From positions 1 through 34,786 of the forward strand of contig JAKSMO010000025.1 in NCBI GenBank assembly GCA_024400545.1: DNA of 34,786 nt. The letters run 5' to 3'. The position numbers were made by a program, and so were the translations under genes. The stretch comes from Bacteroidales bacterium (GTDB lineage: Bacteria; Bacteroidota; Bacteroidia; Bacteroidales; P3). Positions within the stretch are counted from its first letter, which is position 1; each line of letters begins with the position of its first letter. Below the pieces are notes generated by a model. It did no database searches. It was not told where the DNA came from and saw only the letters and a list, made by a program, of their open reading frames with translations. Positions 1 to 6,387 of the stretch are shown here, piece by piece.

Positions 1-46
1 CTTGCTTTCGTTTCAACTTCTGTCGTTGTTTCCTTGAAAGCGAGTG

Positions 47-77
47 CAAAGATACGGACTTTTTTCAAACTACCAAA
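47..77 (-). promoter_or_regulatory. Bacteroidota-type promoter, leftward
   Basis: On the minus strand TTTG (77-74) is followed after exactly 19 bases by TATCTTTG (54-47). This is the -33/-7 arrangement known for the primary sigma factor of Bacteroides. No start codon follows before the window edge, so the gene it drives lies to the left and the 46 terminal bases would be its 5' leader. It is the best-spaced promoter in the window. Confidence 0.7.
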
Positions 78-586
78 TTATTTTTTCATTTTTTTTCGAA
101 TAACAAGTTTAAGTAATTAATTTTCACGAATAAAAAATTTTCATTTTTTTTCGATACATTGCCGAAAAATGGTAAAAAAGTGCTGAAAATAATCCGAAAA
201 TTTCATTTTTTTGGTATAAAACGTAAAATCATTTATACACAACATTTGTATTTAATTGTATTTCAGTAGATTATGCCACTTTTATAATTAGCGATAATTA
301 TCCAATTAATTGTTTTTCAATGAATAAAAAATATCTAATTTCTCAATATTCTTATAGTTTCCTTTCTGAAATCAATGTATTTTGGGTGATTTTTGTGCAC
401 TCCAAGATATATTTCGACATCCCAAAGTGCGTTTTTTGCCAAATTGAACTTAAATTTTGCTAAAAAAGGTAATATACTATAGTGTATTGTGCAGGCGTGG
501 TTGAAATATTATATATTGAAAGATTAATCCACATTATGTATGCGGCACTTTTTGATCAATCACTATATAATATATATAGTATATAC
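78..586. other. AT-rich intergenic region without recognisable gene
   Basis: About 500 bases between the leftward promoter and the end of the small membrane protein gene. It is very AT-rich with long T and A runs. I see no ORF of credible length, no RNA gene, and no clear terminator for the leftward gene ending at 587. The only structures noted are the 17-bp direct repeats at 83-154. Confidence 0.6.
83..154. repeat. 17-bp direct repeat pair in AT-rich spacer
   Basis: TTTTCATTTTTTTTCGA occurs at 83-99 and again at 138-154, exactly 55 bp apart. A shortened relative (ATTTCATTTTTTT) lies near 202-214. The segment is extremely T-rich on the plus strand, so chance similarity is possible, but the shared CGA end is not explained by base composition alone. 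It sits just upstream of the leftward promoter at 47-77 and might be an upstream element or a low-complexity relic. Confidence 0.45.
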
Positions 587-1003
587 TTATTGATTTTCCA
601 AATGGAATTTGAAATAGTGGTTGCGAATACGCCACTCATAGATCAACCATAAGACAAAGTATGCATTGGTGAAGATCTCATAAATCCACGTCCAAGGTGA
701 AGCCAAATGGAGAAAACGTTTAACTATCCAAAGAATAATATCGAGAATAAAGAGTGCGTCCCACAATTGTTCACGATCGGAAAATGAAAGTGAGATATTA
801 GAATTATATTGTAAGTCAACAGTTTGTGTGGAAGAAATAAAAGGTACCATACTTTGGATTGTGATATTGTACTGACCCATGGGCATCTCAATAGTCACCT
901 GCTTATCTTTCATAATACCGACAAACTGGCCATCAATTAGGATCTTATGCGGAATAGTGATTGAGAATTTGCCTCTTTGCTGAATGATTGTTAGTCGTGC
1001 CAT
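587..1003 (-). CDS. hypothetical membrane protein (138 aa)
   Basis: I do not recognise a named family. The N-terminal half (about residues 5-75) is soluble and predicted beta-rich, with the pattern ILIDGQFVGIM followed by MPMGQYNITIQS, which resembles PEGA/carrier-like small beta domains. The C-terminal half holds one or two aromatic-rich hydrophobic stretches (about 80-100 and 105-122), so the protein is probably membrane anchored. It is a single leftward gene with no close partner. The start chosen is the first ATG; no TAnnTTTG box could be identified upstream. Coding status is supported by length, amphipathic composition and the absence of a better overlapping ORF. Function is unknown. Confidence 0.6.
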   Translation of the reverse strand: MARLTIIQQRGKFSITIPHKILIDGQFVGIMKDKQVTIEMPMGQYNITIQSMVPFISSTQTVDLQYNSNISLSFSDREQLWDALFILDIILWIVKRFLHLASPWTWIYEIFTNAYFVLWLIYEWRIRNHYFKFHLENQ

Positions 1004-1692
1004 AAGTATAGTATTTAACTAAAAAACTCAATGCTTTATGTCTGGAAAATTGACAACTTGCACTTAATTAAAGAAACGTAAAAATGTTTTTTTTATTGCT
1101 CAGTTCAAGAAACAAATGCAACATGTGCCGAAATGGGAGGCGAAGCACATTGTAAAGCTATAGAATTATGACAAAAGAACAAACATTCTGTTGCAAAAAG
1201 GCATCATATCCCCCCTCCCTCACCCTTCCAAGTAGCATCAGAGTAGCATCACATCAAATCCCTTATCCATCCCATATGTTTCCTTTTATTACTCTATTAC
1301 TAATACCTCGAGCAAGCATTTTTCATCCGCTATGGAGCGGAAATGAAGCGATTCTACTTTGGTGGTGCGATGATGTATCAACGACTGTGCGCCGGTATTC
1401 GGGCGGCTATGGGTAGGAGGAAATAGCTCGCCTCACTGCAGGAAGGTGGCCTCTTTGAGAAGAACAGACTGAAAAGAATGCCAAAGTAGGTCCAGACGAG
1501 ATAAAGGGGGACGACCTTCATGCAACATTGGATAAGGGAATAATCGAACTCGGGATTTAGCCAAGCTTTAAAAGCACGGAACATGCGACTACACGGAAAA
1601 GACTTTAAGAAAAAAAGTACAATATCGTGATGTGTGAGATATTTTTTGTAATTTTGCAACACATTACACAACTCAAACAAACGCAAAAAATA
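1004..1692. other. intergenic region with no convincing gene
   Basis: About 690 bases upstream of the CPBP gene. Two short overlapping ORFs on opposite strands (1168-1416 plus; 1378-1686 minus) have low-complexity or unusual composition and no promoter or recognisable protein feature, so I do not call them. A small perfect hairpin, TCCGCT/AGCGGA with an ATGG loop, lies at 1326-1341 but is not followed by a T-run on either strand. The right end holds the promoter box of the CPBP gene. Confidence 0.5.
1649..1656 (+). promoter_or_regulatory. -7 box TAATTTTG for CPBP gene
   Basis: TAATTTTG matches the Bacteroidota TAnnTTTG -7 element and lies 36 bases before the ATG at 1693. No good TTTG box sits 19 bases upstream, so it is a half-match. 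Its position argues that the in-frame GTG at 1627 is not the start and supports the ATG at 1693. Confidence 0.5.
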
Positions 1693-2337
1693 ATGGAAAA
1701 TACTTGTACTTGCAGACTTAGCACGATTGCAACCACAATTGTAGTGGCTGCTCTTTTGTGGTTCTTCATGTTTTCGCCCTGGACCAAGGAGCTGAGCAAT
1801 TTTTGGATTACGATGACTGGAGCGGGGCTTTGCCTCACTGCCCTTGCGCTGATCCTTCAGCGCGATAGCCTGCGAACCATTGCAAAGGATTTTGACTGGC
1901 GGCAGATAGTGCTGGGACTTGCACTTGCTGCAGTGCTGTGGGGCGTATTTTGGGTGGGCGACAAGCTGTCGAGCATGATGTTCGGATTTGCCCGCGGACA
2001 GGTAGATAATATTTACGGCATGAAGGTTGGACTGCCTTCGTGGCTGATAGCCATACTGTTGCTGCTCATCATTGGTCCGGCCGAGGAAATCTTTTGGCGC
2101 GGATTTGTGCAGCGGCAGTTATCGGAACGCTGGGGAGCAAACTGTGGCTTTATTGTTGCCACATTGATATATACACTGATCCACATCTGGTCGTTTAACT
2201 TTATGCTGGTGATGGCCGCGCTGGTGTGCGGTGTGATTTGGGGCGGTCTTTACCGACTGAAGCCCAACTGGCTGCCGGCACTGATCATCTCGCATGCCAT
2301 CTGGGACGCCTGTGTGTTTGTGGTGTTTCCGATATAA
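1693..2337 (+). CDS. CPBP family intramembrane glutamic endopeptidase
   Basis: A 214-residue multi-pass membrane protein of the CPBP (CAAX protease and bacteriocin-processing, Abi) family. The family signatures are visible: motif 1 as EEIFWRGF following GPA, a helix with a conserved His (LIHIWSFNF), and a C-terminal SHAIWD. These supply the Glu-Glu-x-x-x-Arg and two His of the intramembrane active site. Several hydrophobic segments flank them. Substrate is unknown; relatives process prenylated proteins or peptides, or confer bacteriocin self-immunity. I start at ATG 1693 because a promoter box (1649-1656) lies inside the longer version beginning at GTG 1627. It stands alone, upstream of the leader RNA of the next operon. 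Confidence 0.9.
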   Translation: MENTCTCRLSTIATTIVVAALLWFFMFSPWTKELSNFWITMTGAGLCLTALALILQRDSLRTIAKDFDWRQIVLGLALAAVLWGVFWVGDKLSSMMFGFARGQVDNIYGMKVGLPSWLIAILLLLIIGPAEEIFWRGFVQRQLSERWGANCGFIVATLIYTLIHIWSFNFMLVMAALVCGVIWGGLYRLKPNWLPALIISHAIWDACVFVVFPI

Positions 2338-2376
2338 ATCACCTTAGAGAAGACACCCCAAATCAAGAAAAATGCG

Positions 2377-2384
2377 TATATTTG
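2377..2384 (+). promoter_or_regulatory. -7 box TATATTTG ahead of structured leader
   Basis: TATATTTG fits the TAnnTTTG consensus. It lies 40 bases after the CPBP stop and about 270 bases ahead of the first gene of the unknown operon, giving a long 5' leader that includes the foldable segment at 2493-2645. No matching -33 TTTG at 19-bp spacing is seen, so this is a moderate call. Confidence 0.45.
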
Positions 2385-2492
2385 CAGTCAGAACAATTAA
2401 AACAAATAAACATTAAAATATTAATAATAAACAGATTACCAATGTAAAGAGAAATAGAAAATAGAAATATTATAGCGATTCGTTGCTATTCT

Positions 2493-2645
2493 TGACACCA
2501 AAATTTCCACAACATGCCCCCCAAAAGGGGCAACTCTTCAAGAATAGGTTACGAAACGCCGTGTGTTACGGCGTGGGATAACTTGTCGGAAGAGAGGGCG
2601 TGGAAACCCTGGTGTCAGACAGAAAGTTAATTCCACGTCTTTTTT
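2493..2645 (+). ncRNA. candidate structured leader RNA / transcription attenuator
   Basis: Hand pairing shows a nested fold. P1: 2493-2500 TGACACCA with 2610-2617 TGGTGTCA. P2: 2504-2510 TTTCCAC with 2600-2606 GTGGAAA. Hairpin P3: 2515-2520 TGCCCC with 2527-2532 GGGGCA. Then an arm of P4 (2534-2539 CTCTTC with 2589-2594), P5 (2546-2551 with 2579-2584, one G-U) and P6 (2556-2562 ACGCCGT with 2568-2574 ACGGCGT, loop GTGTT). A second pairing competes with P2: 2599-2605 CGTGGAA with 2631-2637 TTCCACG, directly followed by a T-rich run (2638-2645) typical of an intrinsic terminator. The ATG of the first operon gene is only 11 bases further. This is the layout of a riboswitch or attenuator, but it matches no class I know. 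The terminator loop is long (25 nt), so strength is uncertain. Confidence 0.55.
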
Positions 2646-2656
2646 ATGCACACACA

Positions 2657-3259
2657 ATGGCTGACAATGATTATCTGATTTTTCACGAAATGAAAGTGCC
2701 TCAGAGTGAGGACAAATATTACAATTCGCTATTCGAAGAACTAAAAGAGAAATGTAACCCAAGCAATTTCTTGGCATCATTCGACAAAGATAAGATGCTA
2801 ATTGCAAATGAGTTATTTGACAAGATTCTTAGCACAACTAGCCGAGAAGATACTGACTTGATTAGCCTGAGAAGTGAGGCCATAGAGAAACTCGGCATCC
2901 ATTTTTCTACACGCCGAAAGATGGAAGAACTCATGGGTTACCTCAATCCAAAACTATATACAGACAGAAAGCCGTATGACAAAAATTTGGTGGAGAACTC
3001 AATATATTTCTACGACAAAATCATTCAGAATCAAGATGATATCGTTCGGCTTGAAGAGATTGAAACAGAGGCGAAACCGTATTTTCTAAATGAAATAGTA
3101 AAAAGAGACCGAATCAAAGAATATGAAAGACAAAGAGAAAAGGAACTAGCTGAATACAAAGAGACTATGATGTTAGGCTATAAAACATGTTTCGGCGCAC
3201 TGCTAGTAATAGGTCTGATTGCTAGTATAGTAGTAGCCATAGTAGCTATCTGCTCTTAA
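2657..3259 (+). CDS. J-domain-like membrane protein, degenerate HPD (NPS), paralogue A
   Basis: A 200-residue protein and first gene of a six-gene operon. Residues 5-84 form a J-like helical segment: helix YYNSLFEELKEKC, then N34-P35-S36 where a J-domain would have HPD, then an AN-x-L-F helix and a final helix ending LGIHFS. A second shared motif (about 96-141, NPKLYT..RKPYD, FYDKI..NQDDI..LEEIE, AKP) is found again in the next protein. A charged coiled-coil-like stretch (145-170) leads to a C-terminal membrane helix (177-198), giving a tail-anchored topology with the J-like part cytoplasmic. Loss of HPD suggests it no longer stimulates Hsp70 ATPase. I start at ATG 2657, just after the leader terminator-like structure; upstream codons of the frame lie inside that RNA fold. 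Function unknown. Confidence 0.75.
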   Translation: MADNDYLIFHEMKVPQSEDKYYNSLFEELKEKCNPSNFLASFDKDKMLIANELFDKILSTTSREDTDLISLRSEAIEKLGIHFSTRRKMEELMGYLNPKLYTDRKPYDKNLVENSIYFYDKIIQNQDDIVRLEEIETEAKPYFLNEIVKRDRIKEYERQREKELAEYKETMMLGYKTCFGALLVIGLIASIVVAIVAICS

Positions 3260-3269
3260 CATTAATAAT

Positions 3270-3902
3270 ATGGACAACAAAGACTATCTTATTTTTCACA
3301 ATATGACTCCTCAAAGAAGTGAGGAGAAACAATACGAAACTCTTTATCAAGAGCTTTTGGAGAAATGTCATCCAAACAACTTCATGCAGCCATACGACAA
3401 AGAGAAAGTTGACACAGCAAATACGATATTTGCTAAGTTGCAAAGCAATCCTTACGCAACTGACTTTGAACTAAAGGAATTGCGGTTATTGGCAGTGCAA
3501 GGGCTTCGAATCCACATTTCCACACAAAAATTGTATGAATATTTAATGCAATATTGTGATCCACAATTATACACATCACGAGTACCCTATGATGCAGAAT
3601 TAGTAAACCAGGCTAATGCTTTTTACTCACAAATTCTTGATAACAAAGATGACATCTTTGAGCTAGAAAAGATTGAACTCATAGCGAAGCCATTGATTGA
3701 TAGAGAGAATGAAAGGAAACAACAAATTGAAAGAGAGAGAGAAGAGAGTGAAAGGCAAAAAAAACTTAAAGAAGAAGAAGAATATAAAAAGATTCAAATT
3801 CAGGCAGATTTAGAGTATAAGGCAGACATAAAAAGATTCTATATTGCATTAGCAATAACAATAATAACATTAACAATAATAGTTATAATAACAGAATTAT
3901 AA
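3270..3902 (+). CDS. J-domain-like membrane protein, degenerate HPD (HPN), paralogue B
   Basis: 210 residues, 10 bases downstream of paralogue A and clearly homologous to it from end to end. Both begin with DYLIFH, and the HPD position (34-36) reads H-P-N, so only the Asp is lost. The AN-x-I-F helix, the LRIHIS end of the J-like unit, and the second motif (DPQLYT.R.PYD, FYSQI..NKDDI..LEKIE..AKP) are all retained. The coiled-coil stretch is longer and almost purely Glu/Lys/Arg (about 146-182), followed by a C-terminal isoleucine/threonine-rich membrane helix (about 189-208). A tail-anchored cytoplasmic protein is predicted. The pair probably arose by tandem duplication and may form a hetero-oligomer through the coiled coils. 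No known function. Confidence 0.75.
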   Translation: MDNKDYLIFHNMTPQRSEEKQYETLYQELLEKCHPNNFMQPYDKEKVDTANTIFAKLQSNPYATDFELKELRLLAVQGLRIHISTQKLYEYLMQYCDPQLYTSRVPYDAELVNQANAFYSQILDNKDDIFELEKIELIAKPLIDRENERKQQIEREREESERQKKLKEEEEYKKIQIQADLEYKADIKRFYIALAITIITLTIIVIITEL

Positions 3903-3912
3903 ATACAGAACT

Positions 3913-4305
3913 ATGCCTATATCAAATTGGTGGAACCGAGTAATTAGTTGGTTCCAAGACAGAAATTCAAGAAATGAATTAATCCGCGACTTCAACAAAG
4001 CCGCTAGAGAATCTTTTGTAATGGGGCTTTCGCCCGTGATTATGGAAGCTAGCATCTCAAAAGGAGAGCCTACCTACCGACATGCTTTCTCAAAGACAAT
4101 TGGCGGTACTGGATTTAGAATCAAGGCCATGACAGGGATGCAACTTTCAAAAGATGAGATAGTTTCCTTAGGTACTACCATTTTGAGCAACGACACTTTG
4201 GTGAGAAGATTGGTCGTATTGGGTTGGGATACCTTGGAAATTCACTGCGACACAGGAATATACGGATGTCGTTGGCAATTGAGAGATTATATGTTGTTGA
4301 ACTAA
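3913..4305 (+). CDS. hypothetical protein (130 aa) in J-like operon
   Basis: I do not recognise this protein. It is soluble with an amphipathic, tryptophan-rich N-terminus (PISNWWNRVISWF) and a mixed alpha/beta body. A central conserved-looking part, RHAFSKTIGGTGFRIKAMTG, is followed by SKDEIVSLGTTIL and ends in a segment with two cysteines (IHCDTGIYGCRWQLRDYML). There is no signal peptide or membrane span. It lies 10 bases after paralogue B and 14 before the next gene, so it is co-transcribed. Composition suggests a cytoplasmic partner of the flanking membrane-anchored J-like proteins, which is inference only. Confidence 0.65.
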   Translation: MPISNWWNRVISWFQDRNSRNELIRDFNKAARESFVMGLSPVIMEASISKGEPTYRHAFSKTIGGTGFRIKAMTGMQLSKDEIVSLGTTILSNDTLVRRLVVLGWDTLEIHCDTGIYGCRWQLRDYMLLN

Positions 4306-4319
4306 AACATTGATTAACC

Positions 4320-4733
4320 ATGAATGATACCTTATTGCGAAGTGCTACAGACACTTGTACATCGGCCACAACAGTCGCAAATTCCATAAATTGGTGGATG
4401 GTTATTGCCATTATAGAACTAGCGCTAATCATTGCTTTGCTAATATTTCGTGGCAAGAAAAAACAAGTTGACCGAAAAGACGAAATCAAACACAAAGTAA
4501 TGAATGAAGGTGAGATTGACTTCGGTAATGTAATCAATAGCGCATTTGCATCGGATGAGCTATATAAGAAACTGATTCGCAGTTGTCATCCCGACCGCTT
4601 CCCGGGAGACGACGCTAAGATAGCCATCGCCAATGACTTGTCGAGCAGAATCACAAAGAGTCAAAGAGACCAAAAAGCGTTAAAAGCATTAAAAGAGGAA
4701 GCTGAACAAAAACTGAATATTCACATAAATTAA
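4320..4733 (+). CDS. membrane-anchored J-domain-like protein with intact HPD
   Basis: 137 residues. An N-terminal membrane helix (about 25-44) is followed by a Lys-rich linker and a C-terminal J-like unit: LYKKLIRSC, then H90-P91-D92, RF, then IANDLSSRITKSQRDQKALKALKEEAEQKLNIHIN. The HPD loop between two helices is the hallmark of J-domains, where it contacts Hsp70/DnaK. The unit is truncated compared with classic DnaJ (helix I is weak). The AN helix and the LxIHI(N/S) end are shared with the two upstream proteins, but the topology is reversed, with the anchor at the N-terminus. It is the only one of the three that could plausibly activate DnaK. Fourth gene of the operon. Substrate unknown. 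Confidence 0.75.
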   Translation: MNDTLLRSATDTCTSATTVANSINWWMVIAIIELALIIALLIFRGKKKQVDRKDEIKHKVMNEGEIDFGNVINSAFASDELYKKLIRSCHPDRFPGDDAKIAIANDLSSRITKSQRDQKALKALKEEAEQKLNIHIN

Positions 4734-4739
4734 AAAATT

Positions 4740-4940
4740 ATGGAAGCCGGATTTTTTCTTATCATTCGTATCATTGCCTCGGCAATTTTTGCCAATATCG
4801 GCAGCAAAAGAGACATCGGCGGCCTATGGGCATTCATCTTATGCTTCTTGCTTGGATTCATTGGCTGGATTATTGTGCTTTGTAGCAAAAAGAAAGACAC
4901 CCCCACTTTTACAGATATGACGAAAGGGGGTATTGCATGA
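4740..4940 (+). CDS. small two-helix membrane protein (66 aa)
   Basis: A 66-residue hydrophobic protein starting 6 bases after the previous stop. It contains two membrane segments (about 3-20 and 28-46) separated by a short glycine-rich loop (GSKRDIGG), and a polar tail with KKKD. The GLLGFIGWIIVL-type second helix resembles small membrane proteins of the superinfection-immunity or phage-shock-like classes, but I cannot assign a family. It overlaps the next gene by four bases (ATGA), indicating translational coupling. Start supported by position and by an AT-rich upstream region typical of this operon. Confidence 0.6.
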   Translation: MEAGFFLIIRIIASAIFANIGSKRDIGGLWAFILCFLLGFIGWIIVLCSKKKDTPTFTDMTKGGIA

Positions 4941-5140
4941 AAGTTCTGGGATGGATTTTTGCAGTATTTGGTGTTCTAAACCTTATTGTTGGATTCATTG
5001 CTGCAGCAAAAGCACCTGAGGTTGCGGGAGAAAGAATAATTTTCGGCATAACAATCGGAGCTCTCGGAATTTTCATGATTAGCCGCGCAAAAAAGAAAGA
5101 ACAAGAAAAGGAAGAACAGAACAGATGGAATAACCAATAA
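4937..5140 (+). CDS. small two-helix membrane protein (67 aa)
   Basis: 67 residues, last gene of the operon, start codon overlapping the preceding stop (ATGA). Two membrane segments (about 3-22 and 34-49) are followed by a highly charged C-terminal tail rich in Lys and Glu that ends in NRWNNQ. The layout mirrors the previous small protein, and the two may form a complex in the inner membrane. No family recognised. A strong terminator follows 17 bases after the stop. Confidence 0.6.
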   Translation: MKVLGWIFAVFGVLNLIVGFIAAAKAPEVAGERIIFGITIGALGIFMISRAKKKEQEKEEQNRWNNQ

Positions 5141-5157
5141 GCTTGATCAACAAAAGC

Positions 5158-5186
5158 AAAGGCCTGCAACTTAGTTGCAGGCCTTT
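5158..5186. terminator. bidirectional intrinsic terminator
   Basis: A perfect 12-bp stem, AAAGGCCTGCAA (5158-5169) with TTGCAGGCCTTT (5175-5186), with a further C-G pair closing the small loop. It sits between the convergent ends of the J-like operon (stop at 5140) and the ECF sigma operon (stop at 5202). On the minus strand the stem is followed by a T-rich stretch, and on the plus strand by TTTGGTTT, so it can serve both directions. Confidence 0.85.
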
Positions 5187-5201
5187 GGTTTATCTGACTC
5201 T

Positions 5202-5780
5202 TCAATCTTCAATCTGGGAGATGATCTCGTCGATGGTTGAGAGGGTCTTTTTCTGCATTTTGAGGCCGATGACGACTCCGGCGATACCGCCTACAAGAAG
5301 GCCGGAAAGCAGGCTCATGGCCATGGTGCGGTTGACGGCACTGGTGAGGACTATCTCGGCAGAGAACCATACAGACCATATTGCTGCCATAGGATAGCCG
5401 ATATATTTCCAGTTTTTGTAGTCGTTCTTAAGTTTGCGCATACGCTTGGCCACTTGCAGCAGGTTGCCGTTCATCATGTCGGGGGATACGCCACGGTGAT
5501 AGAAGATGGTAGCACCCATGCTGAAGAGCATCATGACCGCGGTAAAGATGACGAGCCAGATGGAGAGACCGAATTCCTGGCTAAGGCCGGGCATCATGAG
5601 GATGACTGCCACACAGGCGGCACCGCTCACCCAGGCTTGGGAGTTGATGAAACGTACATGGCCCTTCATGGTTTGGCGAAGGAGTCGCTCGGAAACGATT
5701 TCTTCGCGGCTGAGTTTATCTTTGAGCACTGCCATTTGGGAGCGCAGTTCTTCGAGTTCGGTAAAGTTGTTATTTTCCAT
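5202..5780 (-). CDS. membrane protein, putative partner of the ECF sigma factor
   Basis: 192 residues. The N-terminal 40 residues are helical and charged (LEELRSQMAVLKDKLSREEIVSERLLRQTM). Four hydrophobic segments follow at about 50-67, 72-93, 127-146 and 153-173, with an Arg/Lys-rich loop between the second and third, and a short cytoplasmic tail. The gene overlaps the 3' end of the sigma factor gene by 11 bases, so the two are translationally coupled. In Bacteroidota such a membrane protein directly after an ECF sigma gene usually acts as a regulator or anti-sigma factor. It lacks the zinc-binding HxxxCxxC motif of classical anti-sigma factors, so that role is inference. Confidence 0.7.
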   Translation of the reverse strand: MENNNFTELEELRSQMAVLKDKLSREEIVSERLLRQTMKGHVRFINSQAWVSGAACVAVILMMPGLSQEFGLSIWLVIFTAVMMLFSMGATIFYHRGVSPDMMNGNLLQVAKRMRKLKNDYKNWKYIGYPMAAIWSVWFSAEIVLTSAVNRTMAMSLLSGLLVGGIAGVVIGLKMQKKTLSTIDEIISQIED

Positions 5781-6264
5781 TTCTTGAAAGTTCGATTAAT
5801 TGTTGTTTTACACGTACCAGTTTTACTGAGATGTTTTTTGGCGAGACGCCCAAGATGGCGCCCATGTCGTCGTAGCTCATATTCTCGATCCAGAGAAGGA
5901 TTAGCGCACGATCCATCAAATCAAGCTTGTTGATGCATTTGTAGAGCTGCTGGACTTGCTTGCTTTCGGCATCGGTATCGGAGAAGAGGTCGCCGGCCAT
6001 AGCAAGGGGCACCCTTTCGCCGCGGCGCTTTTTCTTGCGCTCGGCCGAGACGCAGGTGTTGAGAGCCACACGCCAAATCCATGTTTCCACTTTGGCCTCA
6101 CCGCGGAAGTTGTCGAAACCCTGCCAGAGATTGATGAGGGAGTCCTGGAAGAGGTCCTGCACCTCGTCGCGGTCCTTGGAGAACATGTAGCACACGGTGT
6201 AGATGGTGCTTTTGTGCTCGCGCACCATGCGCTCAAAATCGCGTTCCTTTAATTTGTCGGTCAT
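5770..6264 (-). CDS. RNA polymerase ECF sigma factor
   Basis: 164 residues, typical ECF (group 4 sigma-70) length. Region 2 covers about residues 10-78 and includes DLFQDSLINLWQGFDNF and the WIWRVALN end used in -10 recognition. A lysine/arginine linker (KKKRRGER) leads to region 4 (about 105-160) with the helix-turn-helix YDDMGAILGVSPKNISVKLVRVKQQL that contacts the -35 element. It would direct polymerase to an alternative promoter set; the target is unknown. It is preceded by a 23-codon membrane ORF (12 bases away) and overlaps the downstream membrane protein gene. The ATG at 6264 is supported by that spacing. Confidence 0.93.
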   Translation of the reverse strand: MTDKLKERDFERMVREHKSTIYTVCYMFSKDRDEVQDLFQDSLINLWQGFDNFRGEAKVETWIWRVALNTCVSAERKKKRRGERVPLAMAGDLFSDTDAESKQVQQLYKCINKLDLMDRALILLWIENMSYDDMGAILGVSPKNISVKLVRVKQQLIELSRNGK

Positions 6265-6276
6265 GTTGCCTAAGAT

Positions 6277-6348
6277 TTATGCCTCAATAAAAGAGAGAAT
6301 AAAACTAACGATTGCTGCGAGTGCTCCTAATAAGATAAATGCGTTCAT
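6277..6348 (-). CDS. 23-aa predicted membrane microprotein upstream of ECF sigma gene
   Basis: Reading minus-strand from 6348: ATG, then 22 codons and TAA, encoding MNAFILLGALAAIVSFILSFIEA. The peptide is almost entirely one hydrophobic helix with a Glu near its end. An unusually good Shine-Dalgarno, AAGGAAA, lies 5 bases before the ATG, which is notable because most genes here lack one. It ends 12 bases before the sigma factor ATG, so it is probably co-transcribed and may be translationally coupled. A role in sensing or in sigma/anti-sigma control is possible but unproven. Too short for standard gene callers. Confidence 0.55.
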   Translation of the reverse strand: MNAFILLGALAAIVSFILSFIEA

Positions 6349-6387
6349 AATGTTTTCCTTTCTTGTTTTTTAATTTGTTTTTGCCTA

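Noticed and set aside
1168-1416. 82-codon plus-strand ORF
   Set aside because: Ser/Pro-rich composition, no promoter box, no recognised feature; overlaps another equally weak ORF on the other strand.
1378-1686. 102-codon minus-strand ORF
   Set aside because: Overlaps the CPBP promoter region and has no supporting signal.
2493-2645. Reading the structured leader as a known riboswitch, retron msr or group II intron part
   Set aside because: No cobalamin, TPP, SAM, THF or c-di-GMP core motif is seen, and there is no reverse transcriptase gene nearby; therefore reported as an unassigned candidate.
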